Shown one piece after another: positions 1 through 8,839 of a stretch of 64,000 nt of DNA. The position numbers and the translations under genes are program-made. Source of the DNA: Ruminococcus sp. GTDB taxonomy: Bacteria > Bacillota > Clostridia > Oscillospirales > Ruminococcaceae. The DNA lies in contig JAFWSI010000034.1 in NCBI GenBank assembly GCA_017519415.1, positions 1 through 64,000 of the forward strand, read 5' to 3'. Under the pieces are notes generated by a model. It ran no database searches and was not told where the DNA came from. It saw only the letters and a list, made by a program, of their open reading frames with translations. Every line of letters starts with the position of its first letter. The stretch's first letter is position 1.

Positions 1-126
1 CACAACACGCACCGCTTAATGCTGCTCGGTCTCCCGCCTGACATGGTTCACGGGGTCTTGTTGCACAGGGCCCACACATCTATATTTCGGAATTTCATAC
101 CCGTTTATACGAGCAGACGATGCTCT
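1..126 (-). ncRNA. ffs: Signal recognition particle RNA (partial, 3' end outside window)
   Basis: On the minus strand positions about 60 to 10 carry the conserved SRP RNA apical domain: GAACCATGTCAGG, a short CGG-GAGA-CCG hairpin with a GNRA loop, then AGCAGCATTAAG. This is the Ffh-binding helix 8 of the bacterial RNA. A good promoter lies just upstream (133-161), which puts the 5' end near 126. About 45 nt precede the first long helix, including a small hairpin GAGCA/TGCTC; I cannot tell whether this is a long type with an Alu-like domain or a short 4.5S type. The 3' end lies outside the window. Confidence in identity comes from the apical motif alone. Confidence 0.8.
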
Positions 127-132
127 TTTAAT

Positions 133-161
133 ATGATACCACAAAGCGGGGGATTTGTCAA
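133..161 (-). promoter_or_regulatory. Sigma-A promoter for SRP RNA
   Basis: Read on the minus strand, TTGACA (156-161) is followed after exactly 17 nt by TATCAT (133-138). This is near consensus and fits a strongly expressed stable RNA starting near 126. Between here and 275 I see only a small hairpin at 181-194 (GGCTC/GAGCC), without a convincing T-run. Confidence 0.8.
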
Positions 162-275
162 GAAAATTTTTTCGGCAAGAGGCTCCCGAGAGCCCTGCAT
201 GGAAGAAAAGGGGCAGAAGCGCGCTTACCCGCCGCAAAACGGTTAAAACGCCCTTTCCGCCCCTGTTAAGGAGGT

Positions 276-1670
276 TTATCTGCTCTTTACGGTATAGAAC
301 TTTTCGACATAATTGTAGCCGGAATCAAAAAGTTCAAAGGATACTCCGTCCTTCATTTCACGGAGATTAAAGTATATGAGTCCGTCCCCGATCAGCTTAT
401 ATATAAGTCCCTTGTCGGGTATCAGGCAGTAAACTGGAGTATAACCGTCCTGACTGTTGTTCTGATTACTATCGATCATTATCAGCTTTCCGTCAAATTC
501 AGCCATTTCTCCGCTTAAAAGCGGCTGTCCGGCTGCAATTCTGAGTTCGGATACATAGTGCTCCATTTTTTTCAGGTCGTAGGTGTGGAGCTGGTTATAG
601 GTATGCAGAATGAGTCTGTCCTCGTCGGCATATATTATCTTTGCCGCAGTGACCGGCACCTCGATGCTGTAGCTTTCGCCCACTACCTCGGAATTGGTGC
701 TGTCCTTGTTCATTGACGTCAACAGAGAGAAATGTCCGGCTCCCGTGTAGCTGCCCTTTACATCGCCGTATCCGCCGATCTCGTCTGTATTTATGAATTT
801 TCCCTTTTCAGGGTCATAAACATATGTCTCACCTTTATCGGAATTGGTAAAATCCATATTTGTCATTCTGACATTCATCGACTGATCTGTACTGAACACA
901 AAGTATTCACTTTCGTAATTTTCTTTATACACATGCACGTCCGTGATCTCCAGCGAGGACAGATCCAGCTTTTTTACGGTATTTACAAATTCCTCGCCCT
1001 CCTTGTGTTGATAAATGAAGAAAAATCCGCCGCTGCCGAAACAGTTATCCAACAGGCATATCTCGTTCATATCCTTTGCACTCCAGCTGTAGATCTCCTT
1101 GAGCCCGCCGCTTTCCGGATCATAGCGGAACATGGACCAGTCAAAAAACAATCCTATAATTTCGGTAGATGTGTCTATACAAGGATATACGACATATACA
1201 TAGCAGTATCCGTTTTCGCTGAAGCAGTTGACCGCATATCCCTTTACGGGCTTATCCACAAGCTTTTTCCAGGCGGAAATATCCTCGTCGTTGTTGTAAA
1301 ACTGCCCGGCATTCTCACTTTTAAAGCATACGGGTATCTTCTCTCCGAAATCAAGGCCGCTTATGTCTATGCAGTTCAGCTCCGCAGGAGCTTCCCCGGA
1401 AGACATGGTCCAGGATACCTCTATGGTGTCAAAGTCCTTCTCCTTATACGCTCGGAAGACTCTTTCCGTGGTCTCCTGCACCTCTGTGACCGTCTGCTTC
1501 TCCGTCGCGGGCTCTGCCGTTGTGACTGCGGTCTTCTTCGTCACGGACTCTACAGTAGTAACTGCGGTATCTGTGCCGCCGTCCGGGATCTCCTCCTCAA
1601 CTTTCTTTTTATTGCAGCCCGCCAGAAGAGCCGCAACGGCAATAACAACCGCAAGTATACGCTTATTCAT
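276..1670 (-). CDS. Putative lipoprotein, fourth of a tandem paralogous set
   Basis: 464 aa. The N-terminus is a type II signal peptide with lipobox LLAGC (Cys19), followed by a Lys-rich stretch and a Thr/Glu-rich linker (about residues 30-90), so the body should sit outside the membrane on a tether. The body has regularly spaced strands with motifs such as SLFRYDPESG-type segments, VYDPEKGKF and YADEDRLILH. This pattern is compatible with a beta-propeller of WD/kelch type, but that is inference. It is clearly paralogous to the next gene upstream (1729-3111): the first 25 residues and the C-terminal 150 are nearly superimposable. It is the last gene of the operon, 58 bp after its neighbour. 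No function is recognised. Confidence 0.8.
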   Translation of the reverse strand: MNKRILAVVIAVAALLAGCNKKKVEEEIPDGGTDTAVTTVESVTKKTAVTTAEPATEKQTVTEVQETTERVFRAYKEKDFDTIEVSWTMSSGEAPAELNCIDISGLDFGEKIPVCFKSENAGQFYNNDEDISAWKKLVDKPVKGYAVNCFSENGYCYVYVVYPCIDTSTEIIGLFFDWSMFRYDPESGGLKEIYSWSAKDMNEICLLDNCFGSGGFFFIYQHKEGEEFVNTVKKLDLSSLEITDVHVYKENYESEYFVFSTDQSMNVRMTNMDFTNSDKGETYVYDPEKGKFINTDEIGGYGDVKGSYTGAGHFSLLTSMNKDSTNSEVVGESYSIEVPVTAAKIIYADEDRLILHTYNQLHTYDLKKMEHYVSELRIAAGQPLLSGEMAEFDGKLIMIDSNQNNSQDGYTPVYCLIPDKGLIYKLIGDGLIYFNLREMKDGVSFELFDSGYNYVEKFYTVKSR

Positions 1671-1728
1671 TATCTTTCTCCTCAGTATATCGTAAATTTA
1701 CATCTTCATATCCGATGTTGTTTTTATA

Positions 1729-3111
1729 TCATTTGTTCTTTATCGTATAGAACTTTTTGACAACGTCGATCGTACTCGGCGGAGCTGCTGTTTTCCGCTC
1801 CGTATCCATACAGCAGAAAGTTACTCCGTCCTTCATTTCACGGATATTACCGTACGTAAGGCCGCTCCCGGCCAGCTTATACAAAAGCCCGTTTTTTGGC
1901 ATCAGGCAGTAAACGGGAGTACGGTTGCTCAAAGCGTCGCCGACCACTATCAGTTCCCCGTCGAATACAGCCATTTCTCTGCCTAAAAGCGGCTGTCCCA
2001 ATGAAAGTTTCAGATCGGATATATAGTGCTCCATTTTATTCAGATCGTAGGTGTGGAGATCGGTACCCGAGTATAACATGAACCGATCCTCATCGGCATA
2101 TATTAAAAGGTCTTCAGAAAAAGGAACACTGACGCGGTAATGATCGGTGACTACCTCGTTCTTAATTTCGCCGCCGTTTGCAAGAGAAGTGACAGATGCC
2201 GTTCCATAGTTGACAGTCCCGTATATTTTAACAAAGTATTCGTCCTCATTGTCCAGTTTTGTGATCTTTCCTTCTTCACGGTCATAGATAAAAACCGCAT
2301 TTTTATCTTCTTCATATTTATGGTTCTCGTATATTCCGACATTATTGAAATGAAGAGTATCGAGGTAAAGCGTTACATCTTTTTCTGCTGTGCTGTATAT
2401 GTCCGTGACGCTGAGCGAGGTCAGATCCAGCTTTTTTATGCTGTTCAGGGTATCATCGCCGTCACTGCGGGTATAGATAAAGAACAGTCCGCCGCTGATG
2501 AGTACCATTTCCGTACGGCAGCACTCGTAAATATCCGCTGCCTCCCAGCTGTATATCTCCTTGTTCTCGCCGCTTTCCGGGTCATAGCGGAACAGCGACC
2601 AGTTATACGCAAAATTTCCGGAGCCGTAGCCGTAACCGGAGCCGACACCGGCAGGATAGATCACCTCGATATAACAGCAGCCGTTATCCTCAAAGCAGTC
2701 TATTGCGCAGCCCTTTTCCGGCTTATCCACGAACTGCTCCCATTTGCTGACTCTGCTGCCTTTGAAGTTGGTGTCATAAAACTGCCCGGCATTCTCGCTT
2801 TTATTGCATACGGGTATCTTTTCTCCGAAGTCAAGGCCGCTTATATCTATGCAGTTCAGCTCCACGGGCGCCTCATTGGAAGACTCTGTCATGGCCACCG
2901 TTATGGTGTCGAAGTCCTCGTTCTTATACTCTCTGAAGGGTCTTTCCGTGGTCTCCTGCACCTCTGTGACTGACCGCTCCTCCGTCAAGGGCTCTGCCGT
3001 TGTGACTGCGGTTTCTGTGCCGCCGTCGGGTACCTCCTCCGCCTTCTTTTTATTGCAGCCCGCCAGAAGAGCCGCAGCGGCAACAAAAACCGCCAATATT
3101 CGCTTATTCAT
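1729..3111 (-). CDS. Putative lipoprotein, third of the tandem paralogous set
   Basis: 460 aa lipoprotein with lipobox LLAGC, KKK and a Thr-rich linker, then the same body fold as the 276-1670 paralogue (FGEKIPVC, RYDPESG, YADEDR and LNKMEHYISDL all recur). Its ATG overlaps the stop of the upstream gene by 8 bp (ATGAATAA), so translation is probably coupled. A Gly/Tyr-rich insertion (GSGYGYGSGN, about residue 165) is absent from the sister copy. Function is unknown. The whole operon looks like repeated duplication of one secreted sensor- or binding-type protein. Confidence 0.8.
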   Translation of the reverse strand: MNKRILAVFVAAAALLAGCNKKKAEEVPDGGTETAVTTAEPLTEERSVTEVQETTERPFREYKNEDFDTITVAMTESSNEAPVELNCIDISGLDFGEKIPVCNKSENAGQFYDTNFKGSRVSKWEQFVDKPEKGCAIDCFEDNGCCYIEVIYPAGVGSGYGYGSGNFAYNWSLFRYDPESGENKEIYSWEAADIYECCRTEMVLISGGLFFIYTRSDGDDTLNSIKKLDLTSLSVTDIYSTAEKDVTLYLDTLHFNNVGIYENHKYEEDKNAVFIYDREEGKITKLDNEDEYFVKIYGTVNYGTASVTSLANGGEIKNEVVTDHYRVSVPFSEDLLIYADEDRFMLYSGTDLHTYDLNKMEHYISDLKLSLGQPLLGREMAVFDGELIVVGDALSNRTPVYCLMPKNGLLYKLAGSGLTYGNIREMKDGVTFCCMDTERKTAAPPSTIDVVKKFYTIKNK

Positions 3112-4630
3112 TATCTTTCTCCTCAGTATACCAGCCTATAATGCCGTTCATCGCTTTATAGTTCATGACATCGTTCTCGTCCTTAATTCTTTCATTTCCT
3201 GCAATACATGACATAGCAAAGGAAAGGCATTTATCCGTGATCTTGTACGGGTCTGACCAGATACTGTTGCCTTTGACCTCCCTGTCCCTCATAGGGAACA
3301 CAAGTCCGCGCGCGGGATCCGCATACAGGGCTGATTCTATTCTTTTCTCGCCGGAGCTTATAACGATACTGTCGCCGAACACATCGAAATACGTTCCGAG
3401 TCCCTCATATCCGAAGATATAATGCTCTCCCTTTTTCAGGTCGTATACATTCACTTCATATCCGTTGGAGCTGCCAAAATCCCCGCGGTTCACCACAAGC
3501 CTGTCCTCGGAGGCGTATACCAGCTCGCAGTTCGCAAGCCCCGTGGATACCCTGTATCGGTCGGTTATCACATCATATTTCCGTGAACCGTAGGGCTTTT
3601 CCTTCCATGCAAAAAGCTTGCCGCAGAGCTGAGGGTACGCCTCCGTACATTCAATGTCCTCCCCGTCGGCAGGCTTATAGGCAGAATAAAGCTCCTTCCA
3701 CTCCTTTGTCTCAAAGTCGTATTCCTTCATGGAGTAATCATAACCAAGAGAAAGGAAATTCTCTCCCGTATCCGAGGTATGCATTATCTCTCTGCCCTTG
3801 GGCTCGTAACCGGCAGCCACAGGCTCAAGTCTCTCCTCAGTATATTCAACGATAAGCCTGTCTGAGGTATTCTCAACGATACGCTGGGGATAATAATCGC
3901 TGAAGAAGTCCTTTTTAGTGCCCGGTATGGGAACAAGCCCGCCTTTTTCCTCATCAAGGCGACAGATGCCCTTTTCAACGGTAACGGCAAAGACCTCGCC
4001 CTTTACCACATGGAGCTGAGTGATAAAAAGGCTGTTCCCGGGATCGGAATGCCTGAATATCTCCTTGCTTTCATTGGTGGCACTGTTAATACGGAATACG
4101 GAAAGCTCATGACTGCTCTCAGGACATAGGATGTCATAATCAATGACCGCATATATGTCATCGCCGTATATGCCGGCTGTCAGCACGCTGCCCTTATATG
4201 GCTCATTGCAGCTTTTTTTCCAGCTTTTGAGGTATTTCTCATAATATACCTCGTCAAAGCTGTCCTTGTTTTCTATCAAATAGCGGCCGCCGTACTGCTC
4301 GTTCTTGCAGGGAGCGATACGCTTGCCGAAATCCATATCTGCCATTTCCTTATGGTGCAGCTCAAACGGAGGCGCCTTGTCCATGACGCTCCGGGACACG
4401 TTGATTGTCTGGAAGTAGTCCTCACTGTACTCCCTGAACCCCTGCTCCTCCGTGTCGCCTACAGGCTCATCGGCAGCTCCGCCGCTCTTCGTACTGTCTT
4501 CGTTGTCGCCGGTCTCGCTCTCCGTCTGTATCTCGCTGACATCGGGCTCGCTCTCCTTTTTCCCGCTGCACGAAAAGCAGCAGCCTATCATTGAAATTGC
4601 CGATAATAACGCAATAATCCGCTTATACAT
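3104..4630 (-). CDS. Putative lipoprotein, second of the tandem paralogous set
   Basis: 508 aa. The signal peptide ends in IGC-CFSC, with more than one Cys near the lipobox, followed by an acidic/Thr linker (residues 25-65). The body shares landmarks with the shorter paralogues (FREY, FGKRIAPC, LSVFRIN, YDVITDRYRVSTG, YASEDRLVV, VYDLKKGEHYI) but is longer and forms a subgroup with 4623-6137. It overlaps both neighbours by 8 bp, so the first three genes are translationally coupled. No catalytic motif is visible. Confidence 0.8.
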   Translation of the reverse strand: MYKRIIALLSAISMIGCCFSCSGKKESEPDVSEIQTESETGDNEDSTKSGGAADEPVGDTEEQGFREYSEDYFQTINVSRSVMDKAPPFELHHKEMADMDFGKRIAPCKNEQYGGRYLIENKDSFDEVYYEKYLKSWKKSCNEPYKGSVLTAGIYGDDIYAVIDYDILCPESSHELSVFRINSATNESKEIFRHSDPGNSLFITQLHVVKGEVFAVTVEKGICRLDEEKGGLVPIPGTKKDFFSDYYPQRIVENTSDRLIVEYTEERLEPVAAGYEPKGREIMHTSDTGENFLSLGYDYSMKEYDFETKEWKELYSAYKPADGEDIECTEAYPQLCGKLFAWKEKPYGSRKYDVITDRYRVSTGLANCELVYASEDRLVVNRGDFGSSNGYEVNVYDLKKGEHYIFGYEGLGTYFDVFGDSIVISSGEKRIESALYADPARGLVFPMRDREVKGNSIWSDPYKITDKCLSFAMSCIAGNERIKDENDVMNYKAMNGIIGWYTEEKDNE

Positions 4631-6137
4631 TTTCGTTCTCCTTTGTATACCACACCAGCAGATCAGTTAGCCAGCTGTAATTCATGTCTCCGACTCCGTA
4701 TTCGGGAGCTCCCTTGGGAGCATAGCCGATAATGTATGAAATACTGTTATCCGCGACTCTGTAAGAATCCTTGGTGAAAACGTCGCCGTCAATCTCTATC
4801 TGCCCGAAAGGGAACGCAATTCCGAGCTCGGGCTTTACATAATATGCACTCGAAAACAGGCCCGAGGTTATGACTATGCCGTCACCGAAGACCATGCAGA
4901 CCGAGCCGAGCAGCGCATAGTTGTAGACATAATGCTCACCCTTTTTCAGATCGTAGACATTCAGGACAAAACCGTTCGAACCGTAATCCCCGAGAGTCAC
5001 CACCAGCTTGTCCTCCGAGGCGTATATCACCTTGCATTCCGTAAGGCCTGTGGATATTCTGTATCTGTCGGTTATTACATCGTATTCTCCCGAGCTGTCC
5101 TTTTCCTTCCATACGAAAAGCTCTCCGCAGAGCTGAGGGTATTCCTTCGTACCCGAAATATCCACATAGCAGGGCTTGAATGCGGAATAAAGCTCCCTCC
5201 ACTGCTTTGTCTCAAGGTCGTATTCCTTCATGGTGCAGTCGTCGCCCGTATGCACGAATTTCTCTCCGTTATCTGCGGTATACACCGTCTCGTCGGACTC
5301 AGGCACGTAATCGCTGTCAACAGGCTCCAGTCTCTTCTCTGCATATTCAACGATTAACCTGCCTGCGCTGTTTTCTATTATACGCTGATTGAAATACTCG
5401 TTGCGGAAATCCTTTCTGCTGCCCGGTATGGGTATGAGCTCACCCTTTTCCTCGTCAAGAACGCATATCCCCATTTCACGGGTAACGGCGCAGACTCCGC
5501 CTCCGACCTCGTACAACTGAGTGACGCTGAGACTGTTTTCGGGATCGGAATACCTGTATATCTCCTTAACCTCGTCAGTTGAATCATCTATGCGGAATAT
5601 CGAGAACTCATGACAGCCGCCGGGACATAAAAAGTCAAAATTGACGGCGGCATATATAGTCACGCCGTCTATGAATATATCTGTTATCTCGCCTTTATAA
5701 GGCTCCGTACAGCTCTGCTCCCAGGCTCTGATGTCTCTTTCGTAATCCTCCGCGTCAGAAAAAGCTGTCCCGGAAATCCTGTAGCGTTCGCGGTACTGCA
5801 TATCCTTGCATACCGAAATGCGTCTGCCGAAATCAACCTGTGAAATTACTTTATGGTGCATCGTCAGCGGAGGCTTCTTATCCACAATGTTCTTTACCAC
5901 ATTTATGGTGCGGAGATCCTCTTTGCCGTACTCCCTGAAGGGCTGCACATCTGCGATCCCCACAGGCTCATGGACAGCACCGTCAGACACGTCGTTTTTC
6001 GTCCGGATTTCGCTGTCTTCGGACTTGCTTTCCGTTTGTATCCCGCTGACGTCGGGCTCGCTTTCCTTTTTATTGCTGCACGAAAAGCAGCAGCCTATCA
6101 TCGAAATTGCCGATAATAACGCAATTATCCTTTTCAT
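4623..6137 (-). CDS. Putative lipoprotein, first of the tandem paralogous set
   Basis: 504 aa lipoprotein and first gene of the operon. The signal peptide and lipobox region (MIGCCFSCSNKK) are almost identical to the next gene, and the bodies match along their whole length (FGRRISVC, HEFSIFRID, ENSLSVTQLYEV, YDVITDRYRISTGL, YASEDKLVV). The start ATG is preceded by CGGAGGTGAATCCATA, a strong ribosome binding site. The ATGTATAA overlap (8 bp) couples it to 3104-4630. It is divergent from the glycan operon across about 350 bp. Function is unknown; a role in sensing or binding surface glycans is only suggested by the neighbourhood. Confidence 0.8.
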   Translation of the reverse strand: MKRIIALLSAISMIGCCFSCSNKKESEPDVSGIQTESKSEDSEIRTKNDVSDGAVHEPVGIADVQPFREYGKEDLRTINVVKNIVDKKPPLTMHHKVISQVDFGRRISVCKDMQYRERYRISGTAFSDAEDYERDIRAWEQSCTEPYKGEITDIFIDGVTIYAAVNFDFLCPGGCHEFSIFRIDDSTDEVKEIYRYSDPENSLSVTQLYEVGGGVCAVTREMGICVLDEEKGELIPIPGSRKDFRNEYFNQRIIENSAGRLIVEYAEKRLEPVDSDYVPESDETVYTADNGEKFVHTGDDCTMKEYDLETKQWRELYSAFKPCYVDISGTKEYPQLCGELFVWKEKDSSGEYDVITDRYRISTGLTECKVIYASEDKLVVTLGDYGSNGFVLNVYDLKKGEHYVYNYALLGSVCMVFGDGIVITSGLFSSAYYVKPELGIAFPFGQIEIDGDVFTKDSYRVADNSISYIIGYAPKGAPEYGVGDMNYSWLTDLLVWYTKENENV

Positions 6138-6311
6138 TATGGATTCACCTCCGAAATGCCATTTAAAGAAGTATATATAAATAAGTGATTTCAGAGCACA
6201 AAAAAGACGATGATTTTTATGTTAAAATAAAAAAATATATCATACCCCGGATATATCCGTTAATATTATTTTACAGGTATCGTCCTCCCGTGTCAATACT
6301 CTCCCCAAAGC

Positions 6312-6332
6312 CCGTTATACCGGGGATAACGG
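6312..6332. promoter_or_regulatory. Inverted repeat in the divergent intergenic region
   Basis: CCGTTAT (6312-6318) and ATAACGG (6326-6332) form a perfect 7-bp dyad with a 7-nt GC-rich spacer, about 18 bp upstream of the -35 box of the GH95 promoter. It could be an operator for the glycan operon or a small hairpin. The rest of 6138-6494 is AT-rich, with no ORF I would call. Confidence 0.35.
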
Positions 6333-6349
6333 ATAAGCAGCGGAGCGAT

Positions 6350-6378
6350 TTGCAAATTTTTTTCAGATATGGTATAAT
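6350..6378 (+). promoter_or_regulatory. Promoter of the GH95-GH26 operon
   Basis: TTGCAA (6350-6355), 17-nt spacer, TATAAT (6373-6378). The start codon chosen for the GH95 gene is 117 nt downstream, leaving a leader of about 110 nt. Confidence 0.6.
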
Positions 6379-6494
6379 ATAATGATTTGAGTTTTCGGTG
6401 ATCGGTCATAATGATATTACGGGAAACTTTTTTCCGACGATATACTGCCTCATCTCTCTCATACGTCCATCCACCTCATCCCATAGGAGTGATC

Positions 6495-8813
6495 ATGAGT
6501 ACAGAAACAGTAATGAGATACAACACACCCGCAGAAAGCTTCACAGAAGCCCTCCCTATCGGAAACGGCCGTATCGGCGCCATGATCTACGGCAACCCTC
6601 TCAGTGAGACAATAGCCCTCAATGAGGACTCGGTATGGTCCGGCGGTCTGCGCCACAGAATAAACCCCGACGCAGAGGAAGGTCTTGCGGAGGTCCGCAG
6701 TCTGCTGAAGGAAGGCAGAACAAAGGAAGCAGAGGACATAGCGTTCAGCAAGCTTCAGGGAGTAACTCCCGATATGCGCCGCTATGTGCCCCTCGGCGAG
6801 CTGAAAATAGAGCTGGAGGCGGCAGGCAAGGCCCGCCGGTACGCCCGCAGTCTCGACATCGGCAGCGCTGTTGCCGATGTATCCTTCACGGTCAACGGCG
6901 TGACTTATACAAAGGAGTATTTCGTTTCCGCTCCCGATGAAATAATGGTCGTGCGCATATGCGCTTCGGAGGCCTCGGCCGTATCCCTTTCCTGCTGCAT
7001 AGAGGGAAAGGACGATAACTACGACGACAACCGCCCCTGCGGTGAGAATATGCTGATGTTCAGCGGCGGCACCGGAAGCCGCAGCGGTATCGGCTTTGCA
7101 GCCTGCCTCGGCGCTTCTGCCAAGGGCGGAGAGCTGCGCACACTGGGCGGAAAAATATATGCAAAGAACGCAGACGAGGTCATGCTCGTGCTGTCGGTAC
7201 GCACCAGCTTCTACTGCCAGTCATATGAGGAATCGGCTCAGGTAGACGCGGAAATGGCTTTGCGCTGCGAGTTTGACGAGCTATACTACCGCCACGTAAA
7301 CGATTACCGCGAGCTCTTCGACCGCGTGGAGCTCTCTCTCAACGACAACAGCGAGACAGACCTCTCCGAGCTCACCACCGACCAGCGTATAGACCGCCTC
7401 AAGGGCGATGAGCTGGACAACAAGGAATGTGAAAGACTGATACACGACAACAAGCTCATAGAGCTGTTCTTCAATTTCGGAAGATACCTTATGATCTCCA
7501 GCAGCCGTCCCGGCACTCAGCCCGCAAACCTTCAGGGCATATGGAACGATCAGATGTCTCCCCCCTGGGGCAGCAGATACGCCCTGAATATCAACGCGGA
7601 GATGAATTACTGGCCCGCCGAGAGCTGCAACCTGTCGGAATGCCACCTGCCGCTGTTCGACCTCCTCGAAAGAGTGTGCGGGAACGGCAGAGTCACTGCC
7701 AAGGAGATGTACAGCGTGGACAAGGGCTTTGTATGCCACCACTATACCGATATATGGGGCGATACAGCTCCTCAGGATATGTGGGTGCCCGCGTCGGTAT
7801 GGCCTCTGGGCGGAGCATGGCTGGCTCTGCATATCTTTGAACATTACGAATATACTCTCGACAAGGACTTCCTTGCGGCAAAGTACCACATAATGAAGGA
7901 AGCCGCGGAATTCTTCACGGAATACCTCATGGAGGACGGCGAAGGCAGACTCATCACGGGTCCCTCAGTATCCCCCGAGAATGAATATATAGACAAAAAC
8001 GGCGACAGAGTGAGCCTCTGCATGGGTCCCGCCATGGATTCACAGATAATCACCGTCCTTTTCACCGACGTTATACAGGCAGCCGGGATACTGGGCGTGG
8101 ATAGGGATCTGTGTGAAAAGCTCATATCCATGCTGCCAAAGCTCCCCAAGCCCAGAGTAGGCAGATACGGACAGATAATGGAGTGGTCCGAAGACTACGA
8201 GGAGGCGGAGATCGGTCACGATCATATCTCCCACCTTTTCGCACTCTATCCCGCAGAGCTAATATCTCCCGACAAGACGCCAAAGCTGGCAAACGCCGCA
8301 AGAGCCACCCTTGTCCGCAGACTTATACACGGCGGCGGACATACGGGCTGGAGCTGCGCATGGATAACGAGTATGTGGGCAAGACTCTACGACAGCCGAA
8401 TGGTATACGAAAACCTCAAAAAGCTGCTCTCACACTCCACTAACCCCAATATGACCGACAGCTATCAGGAATTCCAGGTAGCGGGCAACTTCGGCGGAAC
8501 AGCCGCCATAGCGGAGTCGCTCCTCCAGAGCTGCGGAGGAAGGATACACCTGCTCCCCGCTCTGCCCGACGAGTGGAAAAACGGCCATATCACGGGACTC
8601 AAGGCCAAGGGCGGCTTTACCGTTGATATATACTGGGTGGAGGGCAGACTCACCCGCGCAGAGATAATACCCGATACGGACAGCGAATGCCGCGTGCGCA
8701 CCGACTGCGTGGCAAGCATACTCTGCGGCGGAGAATCAGTACCCTCCCGGCTCGAGGACGGCGATATTGTTTTCGCAGCCTCAAAGGGCAGAAAATACAC
8801 TGTCAAAGCATAA
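6495..8813 (+). CDS. GH95 family alpha-L-fucosidase-like glycoside hydrolase
   Basis: 772 aa from the ATG at 6495, chosen because AGGAG sits 5 nt upstream; an in-frame ATG at 6411 would add 28 unlikely residues. The protein has the full GH95 layout: N-terminal beta domain (EALPIGNGRIGAMIYG at the start, LNEDSVWSGG), then the helical barrel with LNINAEMNYWPAE (Asn365/Asn367 match the catalytic Asn pair) and SPENEY (Glu495, likely general acid). The third catalytic element, normally FQIDGNFG, reads FQVAGNFG here: the Asp is Ala663. There is no signal peptide, so it is probably cytoplasmic and acts on imported fucosylated or galactosylated oligosaccharides. It is first of a three-gene operon, 26 bp from the next gene. 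Confidence 0.88.
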   Translation: MSTETVMRYNTPAESFTEALPIGNGRIGAMIYGNPLSETIALNEDSVWSGGLRHRINPDAEEGLAEVRSLLKEGRTKEAEDIAFSKLQGVTPDMRRYVPLGELKIELEAAGKARRYARSLDIGSAVADVSFTVNGVTYTKEYFVSAPDEIMVVRICASEASAVSLSCCIEGKDDNYDDNRPCGENMLMFSGGTGSRSGIGFAACLGASAKGGELRTLGGKIYAKNADEVMLVLSVRTSFYCQSYEESAQVDAEMALRCEFDELYYRHVNDYRELFDRVELSLNDNSETDLSELTTDQRIDRLKGDELDNKECERLIHDNKLIELFFNFGRYLMISSSRPGTQPANLQGIWNDQMSPPWGSRYALNINAEMNYWPAESCNLSECHLPLFDLLERVCGNGRVTAKEMYSVDKGFVCHHYTDIWGDTAPQDMWVPASVWPLGGAWLALHIFEHYEYTLDKDFLAAKYHIMKEAAEFFTEYLMEDGEGRLITGPSVSPENEYIDKNGDRVSLCMGPAMDSQIITVLFTDVIQAAGILGVDRDLCEKLISMLPKLPKPRVGRYGQIMEWSEDYEEAEIGHDHISHLFALYPAELISPDKTPKLANAARATLVRRLIHGGGHTGWSCAWITSMWARLYDSRMVYENLKKLLSHSTNPNMTDSYQEFQVAGNFGGTAAIAESLLQSCGGRIHLLPALPDEWKNGHITGLKAKGGFTVDIYWVEGRLTRAEIIPDTDSECRVRTDCVASILCGGESVPSRLEDGDIVFAASKGRKYTVKA

Positions 8814-8839
8814 GGACACTTCTCTTTCAGGAGGAATAA

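Noticed and set aside
732-1760. 342-aa open frame on the plus strand
   Set aside because: It is the antisense shadow of the lipoprotein at 276-1670: Cys/Arg-rich, no ribosome binding site, and the opposite strand has a clear signal peptide and paralogues.
2140-2973. 277-aa open frame on the plus strand
   Set aside because: Antisense to the 1729-3111 lipoprotein; same reasons.
7281-7889. 202-aa open frame on the minus strand
   Set aside because: Antisense to the catalytic part of the GH95 gene, whose motifs are intact.
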